A DNA stretch of 64,000 bases. It comes from Lachnospiraceae bacterium UBA3401. Its GTDB lineage: Bacteria; Bacillota; Clostridia; Lachnospirales; Lachnospiraceae. The translations under genes and the position numbers were made by a program. Where the stretch lies: contig DEPD01000003.1 in NCBI GenBank assembly GCA_002358575.1, positions 1 through 64,000 of the forward strand. Reading direction: 5' to 3'. Shown one piece after another: positions 61,427 to 64,000 of this stretch. Position 1 is the stretch's first letter. Each line of letters starts with the position of its first letter. Under the pieces are notes generated by a model. That model worked only from the letters and a program-made list of their open reading frames with translations, was not told where the DNA came from and made no database searches.

Positions 61427-62958
61427 TTCACCGCCTCCTTTCGTTTCGATCCTGCCATATAAAGTCCCAGTTCCTCAACTGTAACTTTTTTTGGATCAAA
61501 TTCTCCCACAATTTCCCCCTCATACATCACAAGAATTCTATCAGATACATTCATAACCTCGTCAAGTTCCAGACTAACTAGCAAAACACCTTTTCCGGCA
61601 TCCCTTTGTGCTACCAACTGCTTGTGAATATATTCGATTGCACCTACATCAAGTCCTCTTGTTGGCTGGACGGCAATCAAAAGTTCCGGATTTTTATCAA
61701 TTTCACGCGCAATAATTGCCTTCTGCTGATTACCACCAGACATGGAGCGCGCCTTTGTCACTGCCCCTTGACCAGAACGCACATCATACTGCTCAATTAA
61801 TCGATTCGCGTACTTTCGGATTTCCTTTCTTTTTAGAAATCCAAATTTATTCGTAAATTGCGGCTCAAAATACCGTTGCAAGACAATATTATCCTCAAGG
61901 GAGTAATCCAAAACAAGTCCATGCTTATGTCTATCCTCTGGAATATGGCTCATACCCATTATCAAACGTCTGCGAATTGGCAAATGTGTAATATCTGTGC
62001 CATTCATTGTAATGGTTCCGCTCTTTAATGGTTCCAATCCTGATAAACCATAGACAAATTCTGTCTGCCCGTTTCCATCAATGCCTGCAATGCAGACAAT
62101 CTCTCCTCTATACACCTGAAATGACACATTGTTAACAGCGTTGTTCTTATGATGCTTAGAGGCCACTGTCATATTTTTAATATCAAGGACAACCTCTTTC
62201 GGGGTCGCAGGTCTTTTCTCCACAACAAAATTGACATCGCGCCCCACCATCATTGCGGACAGCTTCTCAGGCGTAGTATCTTTTACGGAAACTGTACCAA
62301 TATATTTTCCTTTTCTGAGTACACTACATCGGTCTGCCACCTGCATAATCTCAGCAAGCTTGTGTGTGATAAACAAAATACTCTTTCCCTCTGCCGCAAG
62401 ATTTTTCATAATAGTCAAAAGCTCTCTAATCTCTTGTGGTGTTAACACAGCAGTTGGCTCATCAAAAATCAGAATATCATTATCCCGATAAAGCATTTTT
62501 AAAATTTCTGTTCTTTGCTGCATTCCCACTGTAATATCTTCCACAATTGCATCTGGGTCCACAGAGAGACCATATTTTTCGGATAGCGCAACCACTTTTC
62601 TGCGCGCTTCTTCCTTTTGAAGCAATCCGCCCTTTGTGGTCTCCACTCCCAAAATAATATTATCGAGAACTGAGAAACATTCCACAAGCTTGAAATGCTG
62701 ATGAACCATACCAATTCCCAGTGCATTGGCATCATTTGGATCACTGATTGTAACACGCTTTCCATCTTTGTGTATCTCACCTTCTTCTGGCTGGTATAGA
62801 CCAAAAAGCACACTCATAAGCGTCGATTTCCCTGCGCCATTCTCGCCAAGCAATGCATGAATCTCACCTTTTTTTAACTGTAATGTAATATTGTCATTTG
62901 CTATGATGCCCGGAAATTTCTTGGTGATATTCAACATTTCAATCGCATACTCCGCCAT
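61423..62958 (-). CDS. nupO: Nucleoside ABC transporter ATP-binding protein (NupO/YufO type)
   Basis: A 511-residue double ATPase. The first half has Walker A LLGENGAGKSTL, and Walker B ILIFDEPTAVLTP; the second half has degenerate Walker A IAGIDGNGQTEF, signature MSGGNQQKAIIAREI and AVQPTRGLDVGAI. This is the arrangement of sugar and nucleoside importers with two fused nucleotide-binding domains. It follows the lipoprotein gene after a hairpin that may lower its expression. Confidence 0.95.
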   Translation of the reverse strand: MAEYAIEMLNITKKFPGIIANDNITLQLKKGEIHALLGENGAGKSTLMSVLFGLYQPEEGEIHKDGKRVTISDPNDANALGIGMVHQHFKLVECFSVLDNIILGVETTKGGLLQKEEARRKVVALSEKYGLSVDPDAIVEDITVGMQQRTEILKMLYRDNDILIFDEPTAVLTPQEIRELLTIMKNLAAEGKSILFITHKLAEIMQVADRCSVLRKGKYIGTVSVKDTTPEKLSAMMVGRDVNFVVEKRPATPKEVVLDIKNMTVASKHHKNNAVNNVSFQVYRGEIVCIAGIDGNGQTEFVYGLSGLEPLKSGTITMNGTDITHLPIRRRLIMGMSHIPEDRHKHGLVLDYSLEDNIVLQRYFEPQFTNKFGFLKRKEIRKYANRLIEQYDVRSGQGAVTKARSMSGGNQQKAIIAREIDKNPELLIAVQPTRGLDVGAIEYIHKQLVAQRDAGKGVLLVSLELDEVMNVSDRILVMYEGEIVGEFDPKKVTVEELGLYMAGSKRKEAVK

Positions 62959-63042
62959 CTGTAATACCTCCCTCCATATGATACTAATCTATTACAATAA
63001 TTTTTTGTAATATCAAATCAAAAAATTCTAAGTATCTATTAC

Positions 63043-63071
63043 AAAAAAAGGGAGTTTTTATGCTCCCTTTT
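63043..63071 (-). terminator. Terminator or attenuator between the BMP lipoprotein and nupO
   Basis: On the minus strand AAAAGGGAG, loop CATAAAAA, CTCCCTTTT form a stem followed by a run of T. It would make the binding protein more abundant than the transporter parts, as is common in ABC operons. Confidence 0.8.
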
Positions 63072-63091
63072 ATGAAAAATAATTCCCTTTA

Positions 63092-64000
63092 TTACTTAAT
63101 GCTGCCATAGTCTGTCACTTTTACTGTTGTTGATGGCATTGCTGAAATATCGCTAGACACTGTAATCTCTCCGTTATACATTGCCTTGACAAGTGCACGA
63201 TAATCATCTTCGGTAAAAGTATCGCTCCACTGTGTTGTGCTAAGTGGTAACTGTACATAATTTTCCTCTGGATTTTCTGAGACAAGCCCAAGATTCTCAA
63301 TCTTTCCTGCATATTGACTCCAATTTCCGTCTCTGATATCTGTAAGAACACTGTTAACAGTTGCTGAAAGTCCTTTCATTGCAGATGTAACTGTCATACC
63401 CTCTCCATACTTTCCATCAATAATCGGTTGCTGATCAGAGTCAACACCAATCACTTTTCCGTCCACTTTTCCTGCTGCCTCTGCCGCTGAAGTATAGATA
63501 CCGCCTCCACATGCAAACACAACTTCCACGTTCTTCGTTCCGTACCATGTGTCCATAGCACTTGTGATATCGGCATCGCCATAGAACTGTCCGCCACAAA
63601 CATACTCTACTTCCACATCACTTGCAATGCCAAGTTCTGTCGCTGCCGCATCAATTCCCTGCACATAACCATATCCAAAACGAGTAACTGCTGGAACAGA
63701 CATACCACCCAAAAATCCTAGATGCTTATAACCAGACTTTACAGCCGCATATCCTGCCATATATCCTGAAAGTTCTTCCTGATACGTACAGCAGTAAACG
63801 TTCTCCTCATTGTAATAATCTGTAACATTATAGTCTGCTGGATTATAAGTATAACCTTCACCTACTCCTTTTTCACAGATATCACCTGCACTGACATCCA
63901 ACGCTACAAACTTGACATCTGGATACAATTCTGGCTGAGCAACAACTGCTGCTGCAAACATATATCCTGGCAAGACAATGACATTCGCCCCTCCTGCCAC
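63092..64000 (-). CDS. bmpA: BMP family nucleoside-binding lipoprotein, partial
   Basis: The last 302 residues of a BMP/PnrA-like substrate-binding lipoprotein that captures nucleosides outside the cell. The 5' part, including the signal peptide and lipobox, lies beyond the right edge. Visible marks are VIVLPGYMFA, VKFVALDVSAGD, LSGYMAGYAAVKSGYKHLGF, FACGGGIYTSAAEAA and VIGVDSDQQPI, which contain the ligand-contacting Asp and aromatic residues of the family. It heads the minus-strand nup operon. Confidence 0.94.
   Translation of the reverse strand: MAGGANVIVLPGYMFAAAVVAQPELYPDVKFVALDVSAGDICEKGVGEGYTYNPADYNVTDYYNEENVYCCTYQEELSGYMAGYAAVKSGYKHLGFLGGMSVPAVTRFGYGYVQGIDAAATELGIASDVEVEYVCGGQFYGDADITSAMDTWYGTKNVEVVFACGGGIYTSAAEAAGKVDGKVIGVDSDQQPIIDGKYGEGMTVTSAMKGLSATVNSVLTDIRDGNWSQYAGKIENLGLVSENPEENYVQLPLSTTQWSDTFTEDDYRALVKAMYNGEITVSSDISAMPSTTVKVTDYGSIK

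Overview
The window looks like chromosomal DNA of a low-to-moderate-GC, endospore-forming member of the Clostridia, most likely Lachnospiraceae. Signs of this are a SpoVAD-type sporulation protein, an LCP cell-wall ligase-like protein, GH25 lysozymes with Ig-like and wall-binding modules, an HPr-like protein, AGGAGG-type ribosome binding sites, a BMP-family nucleoside-uptake operon and many small structured intergenic elements. No rRNA, tRNA, CRISPR array or complete insertion sequence was seen. The species cannot be named from the sequence alone.

Bases 1-35500 are a large cell-surface polysaccharide locus, all on the plus strand. It opens with six 69-bp tandem repeats full of palindromes (161-583). 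Then come a priming sugar-phosphate transferase, a WecG/TagA glycosyltransferase, a YdjC/ChbG deacetylase, an SGNH hydrolase lipoprotein, two large membrane proteins, an SMR-like transporter pair and two GH25 lysozymes that flank rmlB and rmlA. After rmlC sit an ABC-2 permease and a Wzt-type ATPase with a C-terminal domain (Wzm/Wzt export), followed directly by a methyltransferase joined to a kinase-like domain that recalls the WbdD chain terminator. Three large GT2 proteins, phosphoglucomutase, GtrA, three more GT2 enzymes, a second priming transferase and an LCP protein complete the set. A coherent reading is: phosphoglucomutase and RmlABC make a dTDP-sugar, a priming enzyme loads the lipid carrier, GT2 enzymes build the chain, the methyltransferase/kinase caps it, Wzm/Wzt exports it and the LCP protein attaches it to peptidoglycan. 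rmlD, wzx and wzy were not found.

Bases 35500-45000 form a tight run: glmS, an HtrA-like protease, a divergent ClpX, a YczE-like membrane protein, a SAM methyltransferase and a 978-residue fusion of TPRs, a DUF4037 nucleotidyltransferase-like domain and DUF4125. The genes overlap or are a few bases apart. The role of the last three is unknown.

Bases 45000-64000 are mixed: trpS, a divergent LysR/MATE pair, a small XRE regulator with direct repeats upstream, an isolated spoVAD, a small protein behind a sigma-D-like promoter, a preQ1-I riboswitch controlling a probable queuine-salvage radical SAM enzyme and a queuosine-precursor transporter, an acyltransferase, a second MATE pump, an HPr-like protein without the usual histidine, an AraC regulator, a DUF4272 protein, and a minus-strand BMP/ABC nucleoside-uptake operon that runs off the right edge.

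The most notable non-coding items are the 69-bp array, a 150-bp MITE-like element after the third large GT2, two copies of a hairpin element whose stems differ in sequence but keep pairing, and a dispersed GGCTCCG...GAAAAGTAAC repeat.
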